This document shows positions 7,250 to 13,866 of a DNA stretch of 13,866 nt, in pieces (position 1 is the stretch's first letter; each line of letters starts with the position of its first letter). The DNA comes from JAJNBD01 sp964471475. Lineage in GTDB: Bacteria; Pseudomonadota; Gammaproteobacteria; CAISUE01. The stretch spans positions 1 to 13,866 of the forward strand of contig CAYYFQ010000037.1 of assembly GCA_964471475.1 (NCBI GenBank), in the 5' to 3' direction. The notes beneath the pieces are model-generated. The model ran no database searches. It saw only the letters and a program-made list of their open reading frames with translations, and had not been told where the DNA came from. Position numbers and translations under genes: made by a program.

Positions 7250-8170
7250 TTAATTTAGTCCTGCTTGCAAACGCTTAAGAAACAAAGTTTCTAAGCGATT
7301 ACTTTTATTACGCATTCCCGTAATTTCCAGTGAGGCTTGATTAAGTTTTACAAAAACGTCGTTTAAATGATGTGGTTTTTGCAAAGTCACTTCAAAGCTG
7401 TGGGCATCAATGAGTTTAGCGCACCAAGCTTTAGGCAAGTCAGGCAATTTAACGAGTGCTTTTTCGGTATACAGCACAAAACTTTCTTCGTCTAATGTCT
7501 GAAGGAGATCATGCATGCTCGTATTTTCAATAATTTGACCATGATTGATGATGGCGATATGTCGACATAAAGATTCGGCTTCTTCCAAATAATGTGTGGT
7601 TAAAATAATAGTAGTCCCTTCCTCATTTATTTTTTTTAAGAACTCCCATAAGCTACGACGCAATTCAATATCCACACCAGCCGTTGGTTCATCTAAAATT
7701 AATAACTTGGGTTGAGAGACGAGTGCTCGCGCAATCATCACGCGGCGTTTCATTCCTCCTGATAAACGTAATAAGGGGGCATAAAACTTATCGCCCAACC
7801 CCAGCTCCGTCAAATACTTTTTAGCCAACGGCATCGCTTGACTTACGGGCTTACCATAATAACCCGCTTGATTCACCACTACCTCTAACACGGGATCATG
7901 CCAATTGAAATTAAACTCTTGTGGAACAACACCCACATGGCTTTTCGCGGCATTCGTTTGGGTGTCTAAATCATCCCCATAGATTTTTATTTCGCCTTGG
8001 TTTTTTTTGCTAAGCGTGGTAATAACATTGATTAATGTGGATTTACCAGCGCCATTTGGACCAAGCAAAGCAAAAAAATCACCATCTTGAACTGTGAGAG
8101 AAATATCTTTAATGGCTTTAAAACCATTTGCATAAGTTTTTGATAGATTTTTGATTTCTAGTGCGTACAT
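7250..8170 (-). CDS. yadG: ABC transporter ATP-binding protein, YadG-like
   Basis: A single ABC ATPase of 306 residues, closely resembling E. coli YadG as I recall it, an ABC-2 type exporter subunit of unknown substrate. Motifs: Walker A GPNGAGKST at 37–45, Q-loop VPQEFNFN with Q84, signature LSGGMKRR at 136–143, Walker B LLILDEPTAGVD with catalytic E161, and the switch histidine H193 in TTHYLEEA. The C-terminal part after about 215, including GMRNKSNRLETLF, also fits YadG. Start: ATG at 8170 with AGGAG at 8176–8180, 5 bases upstream. It is first in the minus-strand block. The expected permease partner (YadH) is not adjacent: nhaA follows after 4 bases. The partner may lie elsewhere or have been lost. 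The symbol rests on sequence resemblance. Confidence 0.88.
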   Translation of the reverse strand: MYALEIKNLSKTYANGFKAIKDISLTVQDGDFFALLGPNGAGKSTLINVITTLSKKNQGEIKIYGDDLDTQTNAAKSHVGVVPQEFNFNWHDPVLEVVVNQAGYYGKPVSQAMPLAKKYLTELGLGDKFYAPLLRLSGGMKRRVMIARALVSQPKLLILDEPTAGVDIELRRSLWEFLKKINEEGTTIILTTHYLEEAESLCRHIAIINHGQIIENTSMHDLLQTLDEESFVLYTEKALVKLPDLPKAWCAKLIDAHSFEVTLQKPHHLNDVFVKLNQASLEITGMRNKSNRLETLFLKRLQAGLN

Positions 8171-8325
8171 CCGTTCTCCTGTGTTGTGAATTTTTGTCCA
8201 GTGCAGAGTCTTTACGCGAACTTGGACCCAAACTTATCTTAGGGCATGTCTCTACTTATTCTACCAGGAAATTATGATAAACTACCGCCTTTACTTTTAA
8301 TCTCTCACAAACTCATTACACTCTT
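8171..8325. promoter_or_regulatory. Divergent promoter region between yadG and ettA
   Basis: These 155 bases separate two divergent gene blocks and must carry starts for both. For ettA the best candidate -10 is TATGAT at 8273–8278, with only a weak -35 (TCTACT, 8251–8256) at 16-base spacing. In the yadG direction TAGAAT (complement of 8258–8263) is a possible -10 but has no good -35. The two candidates sit close together, so the promoters may be back to back. The AGGAG of yadG is at 8176–8180, whereas no Shine-Dalgarno is visible before ettA. The boxes are guesses; the region's role is inferred from gene orientation. Confidence 0.4.
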
Positions 8326-9996
8326 ATGGCTGAATCTTACGTTTACACAATGAATGGAGTTGGTAAAATTGTACCTCCTCGCAAAGAAATCCTCCGAGAT
8401 ATTTATTTATCTTTTTATCATGGTGCCAAAATTGGTGTTTTAGGCCTCAATGGTGCAGGCAAATCAACACTCTTAAAAATAATGGCGGGAATCGATAAAG
8501 ACATTATCGGTGAAGCGCGTCCACAACCTGGCATCAAAATTGGTTTCTTACCCCAGGAACCCAAATTAGACCCAAGCAAAACCGTCCGCGAAGTTGTTGA
8601 AGAAGGCGCAAAGACGATTCTAGATAAATTAGAACGCTTCAATGAAATAAGCATGAAGTTTGCGGAGCCCATGAGCGATGAGGAAATGAATAATCTTTTA
8701 ACGGAACAAGGTGAGCTCCAAGCAGACATTGATGCATTGAACGGCTGGGAGTTAGAACGGCAACTAGAGGTGGCGGCGGATGCCTTACGTCTTCCTCCTT
8801 GGGATGCACTCATTAAAAATTTATCGGGCGGCGAAAAACGTCGTATCGCTTTGTGTCGATTACTCCTCGAAAAACCTGATATCCTACTTCTTGACGAACC
8901 CACTAACCACTTAGATGCCGAAAGCGTTGCGTGGTTAGAAAGATTTCTTCATGACTACCCGGGCACCGTAGTCGCTGTCACCCATGATCGCTATTTTCTA
9001 GATAATGTCGCAGGTTGGATTTTAGAGCTCGATCGTGGTCATGGAATCCCTTATGAAGGTAATTACAGCAGCTGGTTAGACCAAAAAGAAAAACGCTTAG
9101 CACTCGAACAAAAACAAGAAGAATCCCGTCAAAAAGCTTTAAAAGCAGAGTTAGAGTGGGTCCGTACCAATCCCAAAGGGCGACATGCAAAAAGTAAAGC
9201 ACGCCTCGCACGCTTTGAAGAACTCAATTCTCAAGACTTCCAAAAACGTAATGAAACTTTAGAAATTTATATTCCACCGGGTCCACGTTTAGGCGATCTG
9301 GTCGTGGAAGCTCGTCATTTAAGTAAAGGTTTTGGTGATCGTGCATTAATACGCGATTTAAACTTCATTATGCCGAAAGGAGCTATCGTGGGTGTCATTG
9401 GCCCAAATGGCGCTGGGAAATCTACTTTCTTAAAAATGTTGATGGGACAAGAAAAACCTGACAGTGGCGAATTAATTATTGGTGAAACGGTTAAATTGGC
9501 TTATGTGGATCAAAGCCGTGATCACTTGGATGGTAACAAAACTGTATGGGAAGAAGTCTCAGATGGGCTTGATTTCATCCAAGTAGGTAATTATCAAATG
9601 CCCTCTCGCGCTTATATTGGACGCTTCAATTTTAAAGGCGCTGATCAACAAAAATCCGTCAAAGATTTATCAGGTGGTGAACGTAATCGTTTGCATTTGG
9701 CGAAACTCTTAAAGAGCGGTGGTAATTTATTGCTGCTTGATGAACCTACCAATGACCTTGATGTAGAAACCCTGCGAGCGCTTGAAGAGGCGCTCCTTGC
9801 GTTTAGCGGCTCTGCCATCGTCGTTTCTCATGACCGTTGGTTTTTAGATCGTATCGTCACCCATATTTTAGCCTTTGAAGGAGATAGCGAAGTTACTTGG
9901 TTTGAGGGCACTTATTCAGAATATGAAGAAGACCGACTGAAAAAAATTGGGGACAACACACCACATCGGATTAAATACAAGAAAATTGACATATGA
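8326..9996 (+). CDS. ettA: Energy-dependent translational throttle protein EttA (ABC-F ATPase)
   Basis: EttA is a cytoplasmic ABC-F protein that binds the ribosomal E site and gates entry into elongation according to the ATP/ADP ratio. The 556-residue product is nearly the same length as E. coli EttA and closely similar throughout. First ATPase: Walker A GLNGAGKST at 40–48, LSGGE at 166–170, LLLDEPTNHLD with E191. The insertion at about 95–140 is the arm that touches the L1 stalk and tRNA, a marker of EttA. The inter-domain linker at about 245–315 holds the basic KGRHAKSKARLARFEELN stretch. Second ATPase: GPNGAGKST at 359–367, LSGGE at 448–452, LLLLDEPTNDLD with E473. Start is the ATG giving MAESYVYTMNGVGK, with no obvious Shine-Dalgarno. 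Its TGA overlaps the next start in an ATGA, suggesting coupling. Confidence 0.97.
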   Translation: MAESYVYTMNGVGKIVPPRKEILRDIYLSFYHGAKIGVLGLNGAGKSTLLKIMAGIDKDIIGEARPQPGIKIGFLPQEPKLDPSKTVREVVEEGAKTILDKLERFNEISMKFAEPMSDEEMNNLLTEQGELQADIDALNGWELERQLEVAADALRLPPWDALIKNLSGGEKRRIALCRLLLEKPDILLLDEPTNHLDAESVAWLERFLHDYPGTVVAVTHDRYFLDNVAGWILELDRGHGIPYEGNYSSWLDQKEKRLALEQKQEESRQKALKAELEWVRTNPKGRHAKSKARLARFEELNSQDFQKRNETLEIYIPPGPRLGDLVVEARHLSKGFGDRALIRDLNFIMPKGAIVGVIGPNGAGKSTFLKMLMGQEKPDSGELIIGETVKLAYVDQSRDHLDGNKTVWEEVSDGLDFIQVGNYQMPSRAYIGRFNFKGADQQKSVKDLSGGERNRLHLAKLLKSGGNLLLLDEPTNDLDVETLRALEEALLAFSGSAIVVSHDRWFLDRIVTHILAFEGDSEVTWFEGTYSEYEEDRLKKIGDNTPHRIKYKKIDI

Positions 9997-12056
9997 TGCT
10001 TTCGATTGATGATCTAAAACCGTTCATCGATTGGCTTCAAGCTAATCCCAGTTGGGCAGCTTTAGCGGTTTTTATCATCTCTTGTGCGGAATCCTTAGCC
10101 TTAGTAGGTTTATTCATTCCAGGAACAATTATTATGCCAGCCATCGGCAGCATGATTGGTGCCGAAGTTTTACCTGCGCATTGGATTATTCTCGCCGCAG
10201 TCTTGGGAGCCATTGTTGGCGATAATTTGAGTTTTTGGTTAGGATATTATTTTCACGCCAGCATTAAGCAAAAATGGCCATTTCGGCTTTTTCCCAATTT
10301 ACTTGAAAAAGGTGAAACGTTTTTTTACCGCTATGGCGCGCTCAGTGTTTTTATTGGACGCTTTGTAGGCCCGGTTCGCCCTATTATTCCTGTGATTGCA
10401 GGGATGCTCAACATGTCTACTCGAAGATTCCTCATTGCGAATGTGTCCTCCGCCATTGCTTGGGCACTCCTCTATATGGCACCAGGAATTGTGCTCGGAA
10501 TGATTTCAGAGCAATTAGCACCTACCGTAGCTGCACGTGCTTTAGTCATATTGGCGGTAATTTCTTTTATCGCGTGGCTCGTTTTATGGACCTTCAACAA
10601 AATATGGAGCTTAAGCCATAAAAAATTTGAGGCCTTTTGCAGTCATCTTTGGCAAAAAATTACTAAAAATTGGCCGGCCTTAGGTGAGTTTGTTCATCAT
10701 CTTAGTTTGGATAACCCCAAGCCTCTCCTTATTTTGTTTTATATTTTATTTTTTATCGTATTAACGCTTGTCTTATTAACTAGCGCTCAACATTCGACTC
10801 TCGTGCATTCTTTAGACTCATTAGTTTATTTATTTTTACGCGGGATTCAAGTCACCCCGCTCGATACCTTTATGGCACAGTTATTTTTGCTCACGACGCC
10901 AACGGCATTACTATTTTTAGGTTTAGGGCCTTTTTTATGGTTTTTAATTCAAAAAGAATGGCGAGTAGCTTGGTATTGGTGTTTAAATCCTTTGATTGCT
11001 GTTGCACTTGCGTATGCAATGCACGACTGCGTTACTATCGCGCCTCCTAATCTTGCGATTGCTACAAATTTTATCAGTTCAAATTTAACTCTTTTTTGTG
11101 CATTATTAGGTAATTTCATTTTATTGAGTTTTTATCGCTCCATGTGGACGCGCTATAAAAAATTTCTATGGGTGAGCTTAGAAATCGTTATTTTGCTCGT
11201 TGCGCTTCCTCAAATTTATTTTGGCTTCCATTGGCCAACGGGTTGTTTAACCTCTATCGCTTGTGCGGCCATTACTACTTGGTCGATTATTTTATTCTTC
11301 TACCGTAAACGTATCGTGCCATTGCGGCTCAATTTAAATCCTAGCTTAATCATTTTTTCACTCACTATTTTTATTTTATTCGTTAACAATGCAAGACATG
11401 AAGTCAATCTTTTTTTAAAAGAGATGGTGCGTGAAGAATTTCACATTCCTTATTCCGCAAAACATTGGCTCTACGGAAAAAAATCTCAACCACTTGTGGT
11501 GCTTTACCGCACAAATTTTACTGGAAAAATTACAGACTCTATTACACTCCAATACGCAGGAAATTTAACCCACTTAGAACGTGACTTGCATAAAGCCGGT
11601 TGGCATACAGCTCCAACTCCCAGTGCAATGGTCATTCTCAATCGCATCGGCGCTAAAGATAGACTTGATCAGCTTCCTTTGTTACCTGAACTTTATCAAG
11701 CACAAAAACCGGCATTGATCATGACTAAATTTGTGCGACCCTTAAAACGCATGCTCGTGTTACGTTTTTGGCCAAGTGAAATATTATTACAGCCCCACAA
11801 TGTCCCTTTGTGGCTAGGTACAGTTAAGATTCACACCTTATGGCATTGGCATCCTATTGAAGCTAATATTCAATTTCTAGAAAATCAAGATTTTTCGCTT
11901 AATGAACTTGAAAAAGATTTATCGACCGCTCATCTAAAAATTTTAACCTCTACTGTCCGCTGTTATGAATTTGTAGATTGTGAACAAGAAGCATTGCATT
12001 TTTATTATTCAAATAATGCTTGGGATGCCTTATACGATGAAACATCTCCTGTTTGA
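9993..12056 (+). CDS. DedA–PAP2–LssY_C fusion membrane protein
   Basis: A 687-residue polytopic protein with three parts. Residues 1–200 are a DedA/VTT domain: GLFIPGTIIMPAIGS at 39–53, GDNLSFWLGYY at 76–86, and the hallmark FIGRFVGPVRP at 120–130. Residues about 250–437 are hydrophobic and have the position and shape of a PAP2 lipid phosphatase, but catalytic motifs are degraded (AMHDCVTIAPP for KxxxxxxRP, SSNL for PSGH, PQIYFGFHWPTG for SRxxxxxHxxxD; only H413 remains). Residues about 480–675 are a soluble LssY_C-type tail containing LPLLPEL, VLRFWPSE and VPLWLGTV. DedA proteins are now linked to undecaprenyl-phosphate translocation and PAP2 enzymes to lipid-diphosphate hydrolysis, so a role with lipid carriers is plausible but inferred. 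The ATG at 9993 overlaps ettA by four bases; the next ATG (9996) is an equal alternative. It overlaps the HAD gene by 20 bases. Confidence 0.88.
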   Translation: MMLSIDDLKPFIDWLQANPSWAALAVFIISCAESLALVGLFIPGTIIMPAIGSMIGAEVLPAHWIILAAVLGAIVGDNLSFWLGYYFHASIKQKWPFRLFPNLLEKGETFFYRYGALSVFIGRFVGPVRPIIPVIAGMLNMSTRRFLIANVSSAIAWALLYMAPGIVLGMISEQLAPTVAARALVILAVISFIAWLVLWTFNKIWSLSHKKFEAFCSHLWQKITKNWPALGEFVHHLSLDNPKPLLILFYILFFIVLTLVLLTSAQHSTLVHSLDSLVYLFLRGIQVTPLDTFMAQLFLLTTPTALLFLGLGPFLWFLIQKEWRVAWYWCLNPLIAVALAYAMHDCVTIAPPNLAIATNFISSNLTLFCALLGNFILLSFYRSMWTRYKKFLWVSLEIVILLVALPQIYFGFHWPTGCLTSIACAAITTWSIILFFYRKRIVPLRLNLNPSLIIFSLTIFILFVNNARHEVNLFLKEMVREEFHIPYSAKHWLYGKKSQPLVVLYRTNFTGKITDSITLQYAGNLTHLERDLHKAGWHTAPTPSAMVILNRIGAKDRLDQLPLLPELYQAQKPALIMTKFVRPLKRMLVLRFWPSEILLQPHNVPLWLGTVKIHTLWHWHPIEANIQFLENQDFSLNELEKDLSTAHLKILTSTVRCYEFVDCEQEALHFYYSNNAWDALYDETSPV

Positions 12057-12693
12057 TTTAGACGGCACGTTATTAGACAGCGCCAAAGATTTACACACTT
12101 GCTTAAATCAATTGCTTGATCGTTATCATCGAGCGCCCGTTGAATTAAGCACAATTCAACATCACTTAAACGTGGGAGCGATGGGTTTTATTGAGTTTGG
12201 TTTTGGAAAAAATCTAAGCAATAAAGTCTATGCACAATTAAAAAGCGAATTTCTGGATTTATATGAAACTCATTTACTTAAAGAAAAAGCCCACTTTTTT
12301 AAAGGAACAATCGAACTAATTAAACAATTACGCACATTAAACATTGACTGTGGACTTGTCACAAATAAGCATGAACGCTTTACCATCCCAATATTAAAAA
12401 ATGTAGGCTTATTAGATGATTTTTCCGTCGTCGTGTGTGGCAATCAAGTGTCACATCCTAAACCTTCCCCCAAACCTCTCTGGCAAGCCTGCAAGCTTTT
12501 TAAAATTCCACCAGAAGAAACGGCCTATGTGGGTGATAGTCGCGTGGATCTCACCGCTGCCAAAGAAGCTCGAATGCCCGCACTTCTCGCCTGTTGGGGC
12601 TATTGGCATATTTTAAAATATGACATCAGCGCTTGGCTGCCTGATAAAATTTTTTATCAGCCGGAAGATGTGCTTTTATGGCTCAAGAATTAG
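12037..12693 (+). CDS. HAD-superfamily phosphatase, phosphoglycolate phosphatase (Gph)-like
   Basis: A 218-residue cytoplasmic HAD hydrolase of subfamily IA. Motif I is FDLDGTLLDS with nucleophile D7 and acid/base D9; an alpha-helical cap spans about 16–85; motif II is LVTNK at 107–111; motif III is the lysine in HPKPSPKPL (K142); motif IV is YVGDSRVDLTAAKEA with D167 and D171. This pattern fits phosphoglycolate phosphatase and its relatives, including the MurNAc-6-phosphate phosphatase MupP, and the sequence alone does not settle the substrate. I chose the ATG at 12037 because it gives MKHLLFDLDGT, the standard N terminus; upstream in-frame ATGs at 11980 and 12025 would overlap the preceding gene further. 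It overlaps the fusion gene by 20 bases, and its stop overlaps by 11 bases the stop of the convergent gene on the other strand. Confidence 0.88.
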   Translation: MKHLLFDLDGTLLDSAKDLHTCLNQLLDRYHRAPVELSTIQHHLNVGAMGFIEFGFGKNLSNKVYAQLKSEFLDLYETHLLKEKAHFFKGTIELIKQLRTLNIDCGLVTNKHERFTIPILKNVGLLDDFSVVVCGNQVSHPKPSPKPLWQACKLFKIPPEETAYVGDSRVDLTAAKEARMPALLACWGYWHILKYDISAWLPDKIFYQPEDVLLWLKN

Positions 12694-13866
12694 TAGTCGG
12701 CTGGGGGGTTGCTGACACTGAAGAGTCTGCCCTGGTTACTACAGATGCTGCTTGGTTTTCAGGAGCACTAGTAGCTGCGGAACTTGAGCCTCCTACCATA
12801 GTGGCAGGAACAGCAGAAACCGCAGCAAAAACAGAACTCGCTGTCGCGACTTCACTCCTTGGGGGCGCAGAAGTAGAGCCTTCACCATTTGGCGATGATA
12901 AACTCAGCAGTTTTTCACGAATTGCAGGCGGCAGCTGCTCAAAAACTTCAGGCGGAAGCTGATGATATACCACCTGAAGTACAGACGCCATCGCGTCTCG
13001 CTCTTGCTTAAACTGGAGAATTTCTTCTTTTTTTTGAGCTATTTCTTGCCTAATTTGATCTACCGCTCGTTTTTTTTGTTCAATCTCTGCTAGTATCGCT
13101 GCCGCTCGGCAGTTCTTTTCTGCAATTCTTGCTTCAGCGGCGTCGTTCTTTCGCCTTTTCTCCTCCAATTTTATTTTCCTCCCTTGCATCGTCTTATGCC
13201 ATTCAACATCTTGACGTAAAAAGCCAACTGTTTTCTCTTGTGCCTGTTTCCATACGTTTTCGATCTGAATACACAACATTTCAAAAAGAATAAGCCCCAC
13301 TTTCCGCTCCTGTGGAAACTCAGTGCCATCCCCTTTTGCCAGCGCCTGGTGGGCTACCGCTCGTTTAATGCGCTTAACACCATCGAGCACCTGATTCGTC
13401 AGTGCATTAATTTCCTCAATTAAAAGCTCGGGATTAGGAATCCCCCAAACAAATATCCTTTCACCACCCGCTATTTCCACCTCTTCTTGCACCCCCCCTT
13501 TATTGATATGAGCAAAGTACGCAGTAAGTGAGTCCACAATACGATCATTCAGCGTTTCTTGCCAAGAAGTGATACAGTCCATCACTTGAAGTTGTTCTTC
13601 CCTTCTCAAAACTCCCTCTTGATTCAGTAATTTTCTGCATAAAGGATGATCGCTCATAGAGGAAATACCATCCACCAATACCAGCGAAAAAGGATCTTGA
13701 AGTTGTTCTTCTCTTGTCAAAACTCTCTCTTGCTCCAGTAATTCTCTGTGTAAAGGATGATCATGATCGCTCATTTGGGAAACACCATCCACCAATACCA
13801 GCAAAGGAGGATTTTGAAGAGTTTCTTTAATCGCGGCCACTTCTGGGGGTTCAACAGGGAGATGGT
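12683..13866 (-). CDS. Repeat- and coiled-coil-containing protein of unknown function (5'-partial)
   Basis: I recognise no family. The frame is open from the TGA at 12685–12683 to the window edge, so the true start is probably outside; a GTG at 13840 is the first internal candidate and lacks a clear ribosome site. Counting from that GTG: residues about 10–85 hold two tandem copies of a unit with the pattern LVLVDGxSxMSDH–PLxRxLLxQExVLxREEQLQ. Residues 88–215 are a mixed, mainly helical region with no motif I know. Residues about 218–290 are a Lys/Glu/Ala/Gln-rich coiled coil. A short QLPPE/QLPPA duplication follows at 294–309, then a 70-residue tail rich in Ser, Ala, Thr, Pro and Val. There is no signal peptide or membrane segment in the visible part. 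The make-up resembles effector-type proteins of intracellular bacteria, but that is a guess. Base composition in the tail looks more GC-rich than its neighbours. Confidence 0.75.
   Translation of the reverse strand, partial: HLPVEPPEVAAIKETLQNPPLLVLVDGVSQMSDHDHPLHRELLEQERVLTREEQLQDPFSLVLVDGISSMSDHPLCRKLLNQEGVLRREEQLQVMDCITSWQETLNDRIVDSLTAYFAHINKGGVQEEVEIAGGERIFVWGIPNPELLIEEINALTNQVLDGVKRIKRAVAHQALAKGDGTEFPQERKVGLILFEMLCIQIENVWKQAQEKTVGFLRQDVEWHKTMQGRKIKLEEKRRKNDAAEARIAEKNCRAAAILAEIEQKKRAVDQIRQEIAQKKEEILQFKQERDAMASVLQVVYHQLPPEVFEQLPPAIREKLLSLSSPNGEGSTSAPPRSEVATASSVFAAVSAVPATMVGGSSSAATSAPENQAASVVTRADSSVSATPQPTTNS
13585..13812 (-). repeat. In-frame tandem repeat (111-bp and 117-bp units) in the partial gene
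   Basis: Two adjacent units, 13585–13695 and 13696–13812, are about 85% identical by eye. The second carries six extra bases where GATCAT/ATGATC is doubled, adding an Asp-His pair to the protein. The units stay in frame, giving 37- and 39-residue copies. From 13813 a short stretch resembles the first 16 bases of a unit and encodes KETLQNP, compared with REEQLQDP, hinting that more, older copies may continue beyond the window. Confidence 0.85.

Noticed and set aside
8418..8903. A 161-codon minus-strand open frame inside ettA
   Set aside because: It lies wholly within strongly conserved EttA coding sequence and its composition (Ser/Arg/Pro-rich) is what the complement of that sequence gives.
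12678..12962. A 94-codon plus-strand open frame after the HAD gene
   Set aside because: It mirrors the low-complexity Ser/Ala/Thr tail of the minus-strand gene; alternating simple codons keep both strands open. The minus frame is far longer, with a repeat and a coiled coil.
1..13866. tRNA, rRNA, insertion sequence, integrase, CRISPR array or toxin–antitoxin pair
   Set aside because: Nearly all bases are accounted for by genes; no matching motifs, terminal inverted repeats or spaced repeats were seen in the gaps.

Overview
The window looks like ordinary chromosomal DNA of an AT-rich gammaproteobacterium, roughly 40% GC by eye. The proteins ParE, EttA, YadG, NhaA and UppS read close to their enterobacterial counterparts as I remember them. 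A short (240 aa) DapB, a DedA–PAP2–LssY fusion of the kind first named in Legionella, and a repeat/coiled-coil protein with a low-complexity tail together suggest a Legionellales or Coxiellaceae-like, possibly host-associated, lineage. That placement is inference, not proof.

Layout. (1) Bases 1–113 hold the possible 3' end of an unrecognised gene, followed by parE (123–2018, +). (2) From 8170 down to 2131, on the minus strand, runs a tight seven-gene block: yadG-like ABC ATPase, nhaA, uppS, cdsA, dxr, dapB, smpB. Junctions are a 4-bp gap, a 4-bp ATGA overlap, a 58-bp gap, a 1-bp overlap, a 10-bp overlap and a 4-bp ATGA overlap, so it is very probably one operon, possibly with an extra start before cdsA. 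(3) A 155-bp divergent intergenic region (8171–8325) separates it from a plus-strand trio: ettA, a DedA/PAP2/LssY_C fusion, and a HAD phosphatase, again with overlapping ends. (4) The right end carries a minus-strand gene entering from outside the window (12683–13866). It encodes a protein with a recent 37–39 residue tandem repeat, a coiled coil and a Ser/Ala/Thr/Pro-rich tail.

Functionally the minus-strand block joins isoprenoid synthesis (Dxr, UppS), phospholipid synthesis (CdsA) and diaminopimelate/lysine synthesis (DapB). UppS supplies the undecaprenyl carrier and DapB leads to the peptidoglycan diamino acid, so the block is mainly a cell-envelope operon, with sodium/proton exchange (NhaA), an ABC ATPase and ribosome rescue (SmpB) attached. 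Across the divergent promoter region, the DedA-containing fusion may also act on the undecaprenyl carrier. The usual neighbours frr, rseP and bamA are absent.

I see no RNA genes, insertion sequences, CRISPR arrays, phage genes or convincing intrinsic terminators. Nothing here is clearly a new system. The best candidates for a second look are the repeat/coiled-coil protein, the fusion with a degenerate PAP2 domain, and the rearranged envelope operon.
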